This document shows, one piece after another, positions 51,405 through 59,827 of a stretch of DNA of 64,000 nucleotides; position 1 is the stretch's first letter; the number at the start of each line of letters is the position of its first letter. The notes beneath the pieces are model-generated. The model saw only the letters and a list, made by a program, of their open reading frames with translations, was not told the DNA's origin and did not search any database. The stretch lies in contig JAGOSY010000015.1 of assembly GCA_018062085.1 (NCBI GenBank), positions 1-64,000 of the forward strand, in the 5' to 3' direction. Source of the stretch: a bacterium. GTDB taxonomy: Bacteria > Cyanobacteriota > Vampirovibrionia > Obscuribacterales > Obscuribacteraceae. The translations under genes and the position numbers were made by a program.

Positions 51405-52553
51405 TTAGTCTGGACGGTAGCCGGTTTTGGACGGGCTGTGGTCGAGAGTGATGAACTGACCGACGGTCCAGCCATACTTGGAAGCAACGGCCACGAACTT
51501 CTCTAGGCGAGCCGGCTCACTGGGAGTGTTGATCATGAAGTTGCCGATGGCACACGGGTGCATCAGTATCATCATGCCACCATCGGTGGAGGCAGAGTCA
51601 CCGTCGCGGCCGGCAATGACAAACTTGCGTTCGTCGATGCGCGACCAGCCGAAGCGAGCACGATTGACGTGCAGCCAGTAGTGAAAGCTCAGCGGCTTGC
51701 CCGGTTGCGGCTTCGAGTGCCATTCTTCACCACCGACTTCGTAGCTGTGGTTGACACCAGTGGATATGCCGCTCTTGTCGTAGATCAGGTGTGAACCCAC
51801 GACGTTTTCGGGTTTGACACCGAGAACCGGAGCAACCGCAATGGCCAGTTCTTGGTCGCCGTTGGAGACGATGACCACGGTGACGCCGAGGGAGGTCAGC
51901 AGCTCGTTTTCTTCCTTCACGCCAGGGTAGGCCTTGTTGGCGTAAAGCGGCGCGAATGCCGTCACCTGGGCCAGCTTTTCGGCTTTGGAGAGACCAACCT
52001 GGCTGGGCCAGTAGATGTTGGTCCAGAAGTCCATCATGGCGATGCCATCACCACCAGCTTCTTTGTTGAGCCACAGACGCAGGGCTTCATGGGGCCCGAG
52101 GTCAGAGGCTGCGCCGTTGTTGCTGAGCTTGCTTGGGCCGAAGCTTTGGCAGGCTTTCTTGATAGCGGAGAGGATGCGTGCCGGCCAGCTCATGGGAGCT
52201 TGCTGGTTCTTGCGCTGCTCTAGAAAGTCGGCGATCACAGCCAGCTGCTTCACTGTGAACTTGCCGTTGTCAGCACGCCACTTGAAGAAGAAGGTGAAGA
52301 TGTCGCCGGCGCCTTGAGTTTTGTCGACGTCTTTGAGCCAGAAAACTTGCCGACCAGCAGCCCTTTCGCAGGCTACCCAGTGGCGAAATTCGTCAGAGCG
52401 AAAGTAGTCGAGGCGCTCTTGGCTGGTCATGCGAGCAGCTTTGGCGTTGCCACTGTCGATGCTGCCGCCGGCGATTGAATAGAGCTTGTCTTGCGCGGCA
52501 TCGAGGGCAACGATGGCGGAGACAATGTTTTGCAGATCTGTGGGTTTGATCAT
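51405..52553 (-). CDS. HAD-superfamily phosphatase-like protein with altered motif I
   Basis: A 382-residue protein. The second half fits the HAD fold of the phosphoserine-phosphatase-like group: VVIVSNGDQELAIAVAPVLG (motif II Ser), SHLIYDKSGISTG, a Lys in KPQPGKP, and VIAGRDGDSASTDGGMMIL (motif IV acids). Upstream, MMDFWTNIYW takes the place of motif I; the first Asp is kept, but the position of the general-acid Asp (DxD) is Trp, so activity is doubtful. An N-terminal helical extension of about 120 residues is unknown. Codons are G/C-rich as in the end cassettes. Confidence 0.65.
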   Translation of the reverse strand: MIKPTDLQNIVSAIVALDAAQDKLYSIAGGSIDSGNAKAARMTSQERLDYFRSDEFRHWVACERAAGRQVFWLKDVDKTQGAGDIFTFFFKWRADNGKFTVKQLAVIADFLEQRKNQQAPMSWPARILSAIKKACQSFGPSKLSNNGAASDLGPHEALRLWLNKEAGGDGIAMMDFWTNIYWPSQVGLSKAEKLAQVTAFAPLYANKAYPGVKEENELLTSLGVTVVIVSNGDQELAIAVAPVLGVKPENVVGSHLIYDKSGISTGVNHSYEVGGEEWHSKPQPGKPLSFHYWLHVNRARFGWSRIDERKFVIAGRDGDSASTDGGMMILMHPCAIGNFMINTPSEPARLEKFVAVASKYGWTVGQFITLDHSPSKTGYRPD

Positions 52554-52865
52554 AATTTCCTCCAGTTAAAGAGACCCGCTGTTTTGCAGGTGGAAAAAGA
52601 GAGAAAGGCTTTGCTTGCACTGCGTGTGCAGGAGCTACTGAGCGGTTAAAGAGTGTTCTGCTTTAGATGCTGATAGCTGTGCCTTGTTAGAAAGTTGAGA
52701 GAGATATGAATCGACCCTAGATTGCTTGAGGGTCACAAGGCAAGGTTCTTGAGACCTCTGTTGCTGCTCAAAGGGGCATATAGAAATTAGATCAACTAGT
52801 TTAATTAGCGCTAGCTAATCTTTCTTTGCCGGTGAGCCTAGCCAAATTGGTCTAGCCAAATTCGT
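52554..52865. other. Intergenic region between two minus-strand genes
   Basis: No gene seen. A direct-repeat-like stretch GCACTGCGTGTGCAGG and the small inverted repeat TTAGC-GCTA-GCTAA near 52806-52819 are the only structures noticed. Two copies of TAGCCAAATT(G/C)G (around 52838-52862) flank the 3' end of the next gene. Confidence 0.4.
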
Positions 52866-53654
52866 TTAGAGAGATAAACCTAGAATCGCTTGGCGCACGG
52901 CATCCGCCAGGGATTCTTTGGCTTTTTCTAGCTGCTCGATGGCTGTTTTTAGGCCGGCCTGGCAGGCCCTGGGAACGCTGGGCTCAAGGCTGGCTGCTGA
53001 GAGGATGATGGCCGCGCGGTTGGCTGTCAAAGAAATTTGGCCTTGATTGGCCATAACAGCAAGCTGTCGCTCGATTTCAAGTTCGTTGCTCAAGCCAACC
53101 TGGGTGGCAAGGAGGCTTGTGAGCTGAGCAATTGCAGCAGAGCCACCAAGGGCAGCCAGAACGGCTAAAATCGAAGTTTGCAGAGTCAGTGCTTGAGCGC
53201 TTTGATTGTGGTCGTTGCTCTCGACGTTGAGGTCTTCGGGGCGTACCGAAACGATCGCACCTTTATGGGCCCCGACGGGCTGCAGTAAAATGCGTTCCGC
53301 TTCAACTCCGATGACAATGCCATGGGTCTTTGGGGCCACGTTGAGCCAGTTCAGCTTGATGATGCGAGCCACTGTGCCTGGCTGGAAATGCTCGTGCTGG
53401 TAGATAGCCACCACCCGCAATTCGTTGGGGTAGAGTTCGAAAGTGCGCTCACAGGCGTCGCTTTCGACGGGCTCTATGTCTTCGGCACGTACCGAAATGT
53501 ATGAACCGTTGATGAACTGTACGTAGCCATGAGGCGAGCATTTGAGATGCTTGTGCTGCAATATCGCCACTTTGGCACCAACTTGCAGGGGAAGATTGCC
53601 TTTCTTGCCAGTAGCGGCTGCAAGTTCAGTGATAAGCGCTGTTTTGAGGGTCAT
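52866..53654 (-). CDS. Protein with two KOW-like repeats
   Basis: A 262-residue protein. Two related beta-rich units occur at about residues 22-65 and 90-150: HKHLKCSPHGYVQFINGSYISVRAEDIEPV, and (after HEHFQPGTVARI) THGIVIGVEAER, ending KGAIVSVRPEDLNVE. Both end with the shared (I/V)SVR(A/P)EDL/I-x-(P/V)(V/E) sequence. The C-terminal 110 residues are helical, with a winged-helix-like look (IERQLAVMANQGQISLT). Function unknown. No signal peptide. GGAA precedes the ATG. Confidence 0.55.
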   Translation of the reverse strand: MTLKTALITELAAATGKKGNLPLQVGAKVAILQHKHLKCSPHGYVQFINGSYISVRAEDIEPVESDACERTFELYPNELRVVAIYQHEHFQPGTVARIIKLNWLNVAPKTHGIVIGVEAERILLQPVGAHKGAIVSVRPEDLNVESNDHNQSAQALTLQTSILAVLAALGGSAAIAQLTSLLATQVGLSNELEIERQLAVMANQGQISLTANRAAIILSAASLEPSVPRACQAGLKTAIEQLEKAKESLADAVRQAILGLSL

Positions 53655-53966
53655 ATGGGTTTCCTTTTTAAGCCCTATTCTTCATCGAGACGCCTGATTG
53701 AAAGCGCACGGGCAGATGAAGGTAAAGCTAGATTGAAGTCGGGGAGTTTGGGAGAAGTTATTTAGTTGGAAGATAAGTATTAAATGGCAAGTAAACTTAA
53801 CCGTGAAAAGATACGCGGTTCAATGCGTTTGGAGTTTTGAAGATTAAAACAGCCTTCACCATTGCCTGAAGCTAGCGCTAGCTTTTGTGCGGTAAAAGCC
53901 CTCAAGCTGAGGTGTCATAATAGTTCTGCTTGATTCGTCTAATTGTTTATAAAAAGGGAATTTTCA
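53655..53966. other. Intergenic region with a long palindrome
   Basis: No gene. A perfect 16-bp palindrome AAGCTAGCGCTAGCTT lies at 53869-53884, about 80 bases before the secreted-protein gene, and may be an operator. The rest is A/T-rich with no clear -35/-10 pair. Confidence 0.5.
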
Positions 53967-54767
53967 TTGGCCCCTTTTGCCGAAGCGTCGAACCTAGACT
54001 TACTCAGTTTCATGCGCAGGCTATTGTCTCTTTCGCTATACGCCCTGCTGTCTTTGCCTTGGGCGATAGCTCCTGCGCGTGCCGAGGAAAAAGCTCTCTA
54101 TCTTAAACAGGCAGCCGTTTCAGTTGGTGCTACTGAAAGTTATTTGACTAGTCAAGGAATTCGCATAAATCTTGGCAATGACAAAATTTATTTAGTGGCA
54201 AAAGCACCGGCCTGGCGTGTGGTTTTGTTTAACAGCATAACGAAGAAGGGCTTGGAGATGCCTTATGCGAAGTGGATTAGCCATCACCCTGCCTGGAATC
54301 ATGGCAAAGCGGATGACTGGGTGCCATCTGTGCACTTACTGAAAGTGGCCTCACGCACTATTGACGGCCGTCACTGTACTGATTATGTTCTAGCTAAGCT
54401 AATGCCAAATGGTCGCCTCCTTGCGAAGCGGGGCGGGACAGCTGGTCATTTGATTGTTACTCAAGTAAGCGGCGTTGCACCGCAAGCTATTCACATCTTG
54501 CAGCGTACTCTTGACCTTCCGCAAACTGCTGACCTGCCTTTGCGACTTACCTTAGCGGGCAAGAAACGTAAGGTGGAAGGGTTGAAATTTAAAATCGGTG
54601 GTGAATCGCATTTGCTTTCCACTACTACAATCAAAACTGTTGTCTTGCCTGACTCGCTTGTTACTTATCCAAAAGACTTTAAGACTGTCCCTCTTGAATT
54701 TGAAGTGCTCTATGACTCTAAAGCTTTGAACAGCAGCGTTGAGCAGTTTTTGGATGCCTTCAAGTAA
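53967..54767 (+). CDS. Secreted protein of a local paralogous family, copy 3
   Basis: A 266-residue exported protein. The signal peptide has LLSLSLYALLSLPWAIA and a cleavage site near ARA-EEK. The mature protein has IRINLGNDK, IYLVAKAPAWRVVLFNSITKKG and PYAKW, matching the strand order in the proteins at 12452 and 22509, then VKG-like beta segments. TTG 53967 has AGGGAA 6 bases upstream, so I start there; ATG 54012 would start right at the signal peptide but lacks a site. Function unknown. Confidence 0.6.
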   Translation: MAPFAEASNLDLLSFMRRLLSLSLYALLSLPWAIAPARAEEKALYLKQAAVSVGATESYLTSQGIRINLGNDKIYLVAKAPAWRVVLFNSITKKGLEMPYAKWISHHPAWNHGKADDWVPSVHLLKVASRTIDGRHCTDYVLAKLMPNGRLLAKRGGTAGHLIVTQVSGVAPQAIHILQRTLDLPQTADLPLRLTLAGKKRKVEGLKFKIGGESHLLSTTTIKTVVLPDSLVTYPKDFKTVPLEFEVLYDSKALNSSVEQFLDAFK

Positions 54768-54805
54768 GAAGCGCGTGACATCGTATTTGGTGTCACGCGC
54801 TTCTT
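54766..54805. terminator. Bidirectional intrinsic terminator
   Basis: A perfect 15-bp stem (AAGAAGCGCGTGACA and complement) with a 10-base loop. It begins inside the stop codon of the plus-strand gene, between two convergent genes. Confidence 0.75.
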
Positions 54806-54822
54806 CGTTCTAATTGTTGAAA

Positions 54823-55653
54823 TTATTGGGCAGGAGTTGTTCCTGGTGAAGCGTTAGGGTCTGGTGTGCCAGCTCCGGGGCTAGTAGGGGACCCGGTAGG
54901 ATAAGTCGTTCCCGCGGGATAAGTGGTACCGCTCGGATAAGTTGTTCCACCTGGGTAGGTTGTTCCACCGGGATAAGTCGTTCCGCCTGGGTAGGTCGTG
55001 CCAGCGGCCGGCTGCGGTTGGTTGGGATCAAGCGGCTGTGCCTGGGGTACAGGTTGAACTTGAGCTGGTGTTGTATTCGCTGGGTTGAACTGCGGCACCT
55101 GGGTTGGTTGAACCGGCGGAGTTGGTGTCTGATTGGTTGTTGTTGTGTTATTTGTTGTACTGGTTGAAGGATTAAGCGGGCTGCTCACTGCTCCAGGCAC
55201 TCCTGGTGTAGGTGGCATGGCTGGTGCTTTGTCTTTGTTTATGTAAAGGAAGCCAAAGACAGCCACGCAAGCCAAAATCATGACAACCATGATGATTTGA
55301 TAGCCTCCTCCGCTGCCTTGAGATGGGTCACCGGCAGGTGAAGCTGTCTGATAACTATTGCTAGTGGTTGGCGCTGGGGCGCCATTGTTCTGATATGAGG
55401 CGTAATTTTTCATCCACTGCGGCACATCGCCGGCTGGTTGCGGCGCAGCTTGTGGTTCGGGTTGGCTGGGGGCTTGAGAAACCATGCCAGAATTAGTTAT
55501 TCGACCGGGCGATTGCGAAGCCATGCCGGAATTAGTTATTCGCCCGATTGGGCTATTAGGTGCAGCGCCAGGGGCGGCCGGCTTCGCTGTCGAAGGCGTG
55601 GGAATAGCATTGAGTTGTTCACTCAAGCTTGGCTGAGATTTTTCCTCGTCCAT
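54823..55653 (-). CDS. Pro-rich membrane protein with GTTYPGG repeats
   Basis: A 276-residue single-pass protein. The cytoplasmic N-terminus is Pro/Ala/Ser-rich and holds a duplicated GRITNSGMxSQxP. One membrane helix lies at about 121-140 (IIMVVMILACVAVFGFLYI). The exterior C-terminus is a Pro/Thr/Asn/Gln linker, followed by six tandem GTTYP(G/S/A/T)G-type heptads at about residues 218-255 and a Gly/Pro/Asp tail. No enzymatic motif. Probably a structural or wall-associated protein. Confidence 0.65.
   Translation of the reverse strand: MDEEKSQPSLSEQLNAIPTPSTAKPAAPGAAPNSPIGRITNSGMASQSPGRITNSGMVSQAPSQPEPQAAPQPAGDVPQWMKNYASYQNNGAPAPTTSNSYQTASPAGDPSQGSGGGYQIIMVVMILACVAVFGFLYINKDKAPAMPPTPGVPGAVSSPLNPSTSTTNNTTTTNQTPTPPVQPTQVPQFNPANTTPAQVQPVPQAQPLDPNQPQPAAGTTYPGGTTYPGGTTYPGGTTYPSGTTYPAGTTYPTGSPTSPGAGTPDPNASPGTTPAQ
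54897..55010 (-). repeat. Tandem 18-21-bp repeats in the Pro-rich gene
   Basis: Six near-identical units encoding GTTYPxG heptads (about 18 bases each; GGATAAGTxGTTCCxCC on the plus strand). Copy-number variation between strains would be expected. Confidence 0.75.
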
Positions 55654-55847
55654 TTGACCGCCTCCAAAATGTAATGCTTAGTTTATTAAGAACCAACCAA
55701 TTTGATCAAGTGTTATAGAGCCAAAATACATATTTCAAGGTGCCTATTTACCTTTACGTAAGGCAAAAGAGAGCTGAAAAGCAGTGAATTCTTGGCGAAG
55801 AGTGGTAACTATGTATTAGATTGTCTACTGGGCATACTATCTTGGCA

Positions 55848-57164
55848 ATGAAAGAACGCTGGCAGAATTATAAGAACTCGGCAGAGAAGGCTCAGTCGGA
55901 GGGCAAGTACGAGTATGCCGAAAATCTGTGGTATGCAGCCCTTGAAGAGAGCAAAGAGTTTGGGCCGACAGATCGTCGCCGGGCTTTGTCTTTAGAGCGG
56001 TTGTGTGAATGTCTTTGGTTCCAAGAAAAGTTCAAAGATGCTGAGCCTATGGCTCAAGAGCTAGTTGTAATTTATACCAAAGTGTTTGGTTCAGAGCATG
56101 TGGACGTTGCTGGCATGCAGGCTAACCTTGGTTTGTTGTATGTGGTTATGCAGAAAGAAGAGTTGGCTGAGCCGATTCTTCTCAAGGCTTTGGATATTAA
56201 GAAGCGCATTCTCGGCTTAGGTCATCCTGATGTGCAGAAATTACAAGCTACCTACGATGATGTTCTGCTCAAACTGAAGAATAAGGGTTCAGCTCCAGCA
56301 CTTGTCAGTGCTAGGCAGTGGTCAAAGACCGGTCGCTTTGAGGCCATGAAGCCGCCAGCTACAGCACCGGCTCCGCTTAAGGTGCTCACTTCTGACGAAG
56401 CTATGGCTCTTTGGGAACCACTATATCGAGATGGTTGCGAATCATTGGCGGCCGGCGACTGGGCGAGAGCCGAAGAACGGCTTGGCAAAGCTCTTGAAAT
56501 CGCTCAGTCATTTGGTGAATCGGATCATCGTCTTTGTCTGACTCTTGAAGCCTTAGCAAAAGCGCTTGGTTCGCAAGATCGCAACCAGCAAGCTGCACCA
56601 CTATTAGAACAGGTACACCAGGCTAAGGTGCGCGTTTTCGGCCCTAATCATACTGTTGTGGCAGAGTCGGCCGATAGCCTTGCTCGCTGTTACTACTATT
56701 GTGGTAACTATGGTGCTGCCGAAAAAAGTGCTCTAGAAAGCTGTTCAATTTACGAAAAAATGTATGGCCCAGATCACCTTAGTGTGGCTACTTGTTTGGG
56801 CAATATTGCCATGCTCTATTTTGTCCATAAGAAAATGCTCGAGGCTGAGAACGCCTATAAACGCTGCTTAGCAATACGTACAAAAGTTCAGGGCGCTGGC
56901 CATGCCGATACAGTGAAGGTGCTGCAAAATTACGCTAATCTGCTGCGGCAGACCCACCGAGAAGACGAAGCTAAACATTTGCAGGCTTGTGCCACAGGCT
57001 TTGTTACTGGTAGCTGGAAAGTAATTGAAGTCGCTCGCGAAGACTCTCTTGGCGCGGTTGCTGATGATTGTGCTGTGTGCGGCACGGCCCTAGAGGGTTA
57101 CTATAAGTGCAGTAAGTGCGGCGCTGATGTTCTAGTTCAAGGAAAGAAGGTCAGTGAGCGGTGA
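55848..57164 (+). CDS. TPR protein with C-terminal zinc ribbon
   Basis: A 438-residue protein with two blocks of tetratricopeptide repeats (about 20-130 and 180-390), in the kinesin-light-chain style (GLLYVVMQKEELAEPILLKA; NIAMLYFVHKKMLEAENAYKRC). At the end, CAVCGTALEGYYKCSKCGAD is a zinc-ribbon motif. It overlaps the kinase gene by 11 bases, so the two are probably translated together and may act as adaptor and kinase. ATG 55848 is chosen; the frame reaches back to 55821. Confidence 0.85.
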   Translation: MKERWQNYKNSAEKAQSEGKYEYAENLWYAALEESKEFGPTDRRRALSLERLCECLWFQEKFKDAEPMAQELVVIYTKVFGSEHVDVAGMQANLGLLYVVMQKEELAEPILLKALDIKKRILGLGHPDVQKLQATYDDVLLKLKNKGSAPALVSARQWSKTGRFEAMKPPATAPAPLKVLTSDEAMALWEPLYRDGCESLAAGDWARAEERLGKALEIAQSFGESDHRLCLTLEALAKALGSQDRNQQAAPLLEQVHQAKVRVFGPNHTVVAESADSLARCYYYCGNYGAAEKSALESCSIYEKMYGPDHLSVATCLGNIAMLYFVHKKMLEAENAYKRCLAIRTKVQGAGHADTVKVLQNYANLLRQTHREDEAKHLQACATGFVTGSWKVIEVAREDSLGAVADDCAVCGTALEGYYKCSKCGADVLVQGKKVSER

Positions 57165-59100
57165 GGTTGCAGGCAATTCTCAAGTAGATCTGGTCGGTCA
57201 GATTATTGATCAAAAATACAAAGTTTTAGCCTTGCTTGGTCGTGGCGGTATGGGCGCAGTTTATCTTGCTCATCACCTTACTCTTGATAAAGATGTGGCT
57301 CTGAAGACTTTCGCTACAACTAGTTTGTCTGATGAGATGAAGCACCGCTTTAAGCGAGAAGCGCAAGCTCTAGGAAAATTGAAGCATAGAAACATTGTGC
57401 AGGTGTTTGATTTTGGTATTGCCAATGGTTTGCCTTATTACACCATGGAGCATCTCGATGGCGAGTCGGTGGCTGAGCGCATTGCTCGCAAAGGGGCTCT
57501 AGGTGCCGATGAAGCCGTTTCTGTCTTTTCTGAATTGTGCCAAGGTCTTTCTCTTTGTCATAAAAACGGTGTGGTTCATCGCGATATAAAGCCAGCCAAT
57601 ATTTTTCTTGAACTGCAGAGTAGCACTAGTGATGCTATTGTCGGGGTGAAGCTAGTCGACTTTGGCATTGCTGCGTTGTCTGCTATAGCATCAGGTGGTC
57701 AGCAGCTCACAGCAGAAGGAACAGTTTTTGGCAGCCCACTTTATATGAGCCCAGAGCAGTCGATGGGTTCAAAGGTTGATTACCGCTCTGATATTTATTC
57801 TAGTGGTTGTGCCCTATTTGAAATGCTCACGGGAAAGCCACCTTTCCGTGCGGCTACAGCCTTTGCCACTATGCTCTGTCATCAAGAAGTTCCGGCTCCG
57901 ACTTTGGTAGAGGCCGGCGGCTTAGAGCAAGAGCAAACTTGCCCAGATTGGCTTGAGGAGCTGGTGGCCGAGCTACTAGCCAAAGATCCAGCTGCGCGCC
58001 CCCAGTCGTTTTCGGAAGTACTAGATGTGATGGGCGAGCATACTAAGCAACTTAATTCTCACTTGCCTTCGCCTGAGCGGCTCTCTACTGCTGCCGACCA
58101 GTCTAAAGGTGCGATTGATGGACGATTTAAAGTGTTTTTGTTGATATTGGTCTTGCCTTTGTTTGCACTTGGAACTTTCTTAGCTGTGCCGCAGTTTAAT
58201 TCACTGCCACCTCAGTCTCCAGTGTCGGTGCAGCCAGACAAAGTTCCTGTGCCGGCGTTAGGTACTTATCGCATACCTTCAAAGCGGGCTGGTTTTATTT
58301 GCTTTCAGTTTCCTGACAAAGAAATAGGCAGGATTGGTCAGGGGGACGAAAATAGATGTGTTCCCGCTTGCGGTGTTGTCGAAATTAAAGATGGCCCGGC
58401 TGTAGTATTTCGGGCTGGCCAAGCAATTTGCGATCAGCCTGAACTTTTAAAGGGTTTTGGCGCCAATGATTTGTTTGCTGTGCTTTTTGACGTTGGTGTT
58501 ACTGGTGACTGGAACGATAAATCAGTGGCATCAATAGAGCACATCACCTCACTCAAGAAAGTGATTTTTAGTTCTAGCAAATTTAGCCCTGCAGCCATAG
58601 TAAGCCTTAATAAGTTGCCTAGACTGATCGATCTTGGTTTATCTGATTCAACATTGACCGGCGAGGGTTTGCTCAAGTTAAATTGCCTGGAGAGGCTGGA
58701 AAGTTTGGTTGTGAGCGGCATGAAGAATGTCGCGCAGCCGATTGCGAGGCTTGCTCGTCGCAATCGGCTGCGTCACTTTACGGCTCAAGATTGCCGGCTT
58801 GGAGATACCGATATGGTTTCCGTCGGCAAAATGAACGAGCTGCGCACTTTAAATATCGAGTCCAATTCGATTACAGCTAAAAATCTTTCAGTACTGCTTA
58901 ACTTGCCAAATTTGAATGAGTTGTACCTTGGGGGTAACCCTATAGAGCCATCGGGTTTAGCCGTAGTGCTGAAGCTCAGAGCGCCGATGATAATTCATAT
59001 GCCAAGCACGTTTTGGAATAGTCAGACTAGTGCGGCCATGGCGAAGCGGTTTGGAGTGACTAATCTTAACAGTACGAGCTATGTGCGACTTCCCAATTGA
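57154..59100 (+). CDS. Ser/Thr kinase with transmembrane helix and LRR C-terminus
   Basis: A 648-residue Hanks-type kinase. G-loop GRGGMGAVYLAHHL near residue 29, catalytic Lys (VALKTF), catalytic loop VVHRDIKPANIFLE, DFGIAAL, and GSPLYMSPEQSMG. The membrane helix is at about 327-345 (VFLLILVLPLFALGTFLAV). The C-terminal 250 residues hold LRR units (LDRLESLVVSGMKN-like, LRTLNIESNSITAKNLS, LNELYLGGNPIEPSG). Its layout matches the kinase at 34185. It overlaps the TPR gene, a tight two-gene operon. Confidence 0.9.
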   Translation: MSGEVAGNSQVDLVGQIIDQKYKVLALLGRGGMGAVYLAHHLTLDKDVALKTFATTSLSDEMKHRFKREAQALGKLKHRNIVQVFDFGIANGLPYYTMEHLDGESVAERIARKGALGADEAVSVFSELCQGLSLCHKNGVVHRDIKPANIFLELQSSTSDAIVGVKLVDFGIAALSAIASGGQQLTAEGTVFGSPLYMSPEQSMGSKVDYRSDIYSSGCALFEMLTGKPPFRAATAFATMLCHQEVPAPTLVEAGGLEQEQTCPDWLEELVAELLAKDPAARPQSFSEVLDVMGEHTKQLNSHLPSPERLSTAADQSKGAIDGRFKVFLLILVLPLFALGTFLAVPQFNSLPPQSPVSVQPDKVPVPALGTYRIPSKRAGFICFQFPDKEIGRIGQGDENRCVPACGVVEIKDGPAVVFRAGQAICDQPELLKGFGANDLFAVLFDVGVTGDWNDKSVASIEHITSLKKVIFSSSKFSPAAIVSLNKLPRLIDLGLSDSTLTGEGLLKLNCLERLESLVVSGMKNVAQPIARLARRNRLRHFTAQDCRLGDTDMVSVGKMNELRTLNIESNSITAKNLSVLLNLPNLNELYLGGNPIEPSGLAVVLKLRAPMIIHMPSTFWNSQTSAAMAKRFGVTNLNSTSYVRLPN

Positions 59101-59725
59101 TTGCAAGATTCGTTAAATTTGCTGGTTGCCCCCAAAATGCCAAACTTCTTCAGCTAGATTAGCTGTAATTCCGCTATGGCGCTCTGGTGCTGTTCAGAGA
59201 TTGCACTGCCGGCGGTGTTTAAATATCATGGAGCGATCTGCTAGATCGTCTTTAATTCTGCGCTTCGATTGCTAAGGCTTTCGTTGCGCAGCTGTTCGCT
59301 TGGCGCCACCGCAGGTGGTATCGCTGCGCTAGTTGCTTTTCTTTGTAAAATCTGCCGTTAATTCTTGCTGCGAGTGGGCGTTCGTGCACGTCTTATAGCT
59401 GCGCAAGCGAACTCGACTAGCTGATTGGGTTGGTTGATTGTGCATCTGTCAGCGTTTCGCTTGCTGCGATAGCGCTGCCAGTTGCTTTTCAGTTGGTGTG
59501 GTCTTTCTCAGTCAGGAAATTACGCATAATTGCGGATAGTTGATTGGCAATACGGGCTTTAATTAGGGTGAAGTTTATATCCACTCTCTCCACCTGAAAA
59601 AAACAAGCAACTCTTCAAAACACTATTACACCCCCGCCCGAACTCTTTTTTTTCAACAGCTCGCTGTTGAGTTAAGAGCCGCCATCTGACGTGACTTGAC
59701 GTGACGTGACTTGAAAGGAATAGCC
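59101..59725. other. Long non-coding stretch before the right cassette
   Basis: No gene. A weak hairpin (CGATCT-gct-AGATCG, 59234-59248, then TCTTTAATT) may end the kinase transcript. From 59305 the sequence resembles 328-358 and from about 59511 resembles 521-582. It ends with a T-run at 59647 and direct repeats of TGACGTGACTTGACGTGACGTGACTTG (59692-59713). Confidence 0.5.
59305..59582 (+). promoter_or_regulatory. Leader region shared with the left cassette
   Basis: The counterpart of 328-582: 59305-59335 matches 328-358 in 26 of 31 bases, and 59511-59582 carries GGAAATTAC, then CAT-ATTG, and CTTTAATTAGGGTG as at 521-582. The two blocks are about 190 bases apart in both places (31 to 59511 and 359 to 521). 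This arrangement indicates conserved control or structured RNA, not coding sequence. Confidence 0.5.
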
Positions 59726-59827
59726 ATGGATTTCCTCATTGCTCTTTTCACCGTTCCGATGGTGGTGCTGCTCGCTTTCACGCCCATGGGCATGATCATC
59801 TACCTGTGCAAAAAGGAAAAACTGTGA
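59726..59827 (+). CDS. Tiny membrane protein, right cassette
   Basis: A 33-residue protein, one hydrophobic helix (FLIALFTVPMVVLLAFTPM and GMIIYL) with a basic tail KKEKL. AAAGGAA before the ATG. It overlaps the next gene: the GTG of 59824 lies in its last codons (ctGTGA). First gene of the right cassette, as the 83-residue membrane protein is of the left. A size below 40 residues means it is easily overlooked. Confidence 0.5.
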   Translation: MDFLIALFTVPMVVLLAFTPMGMIIYLCKKEKL

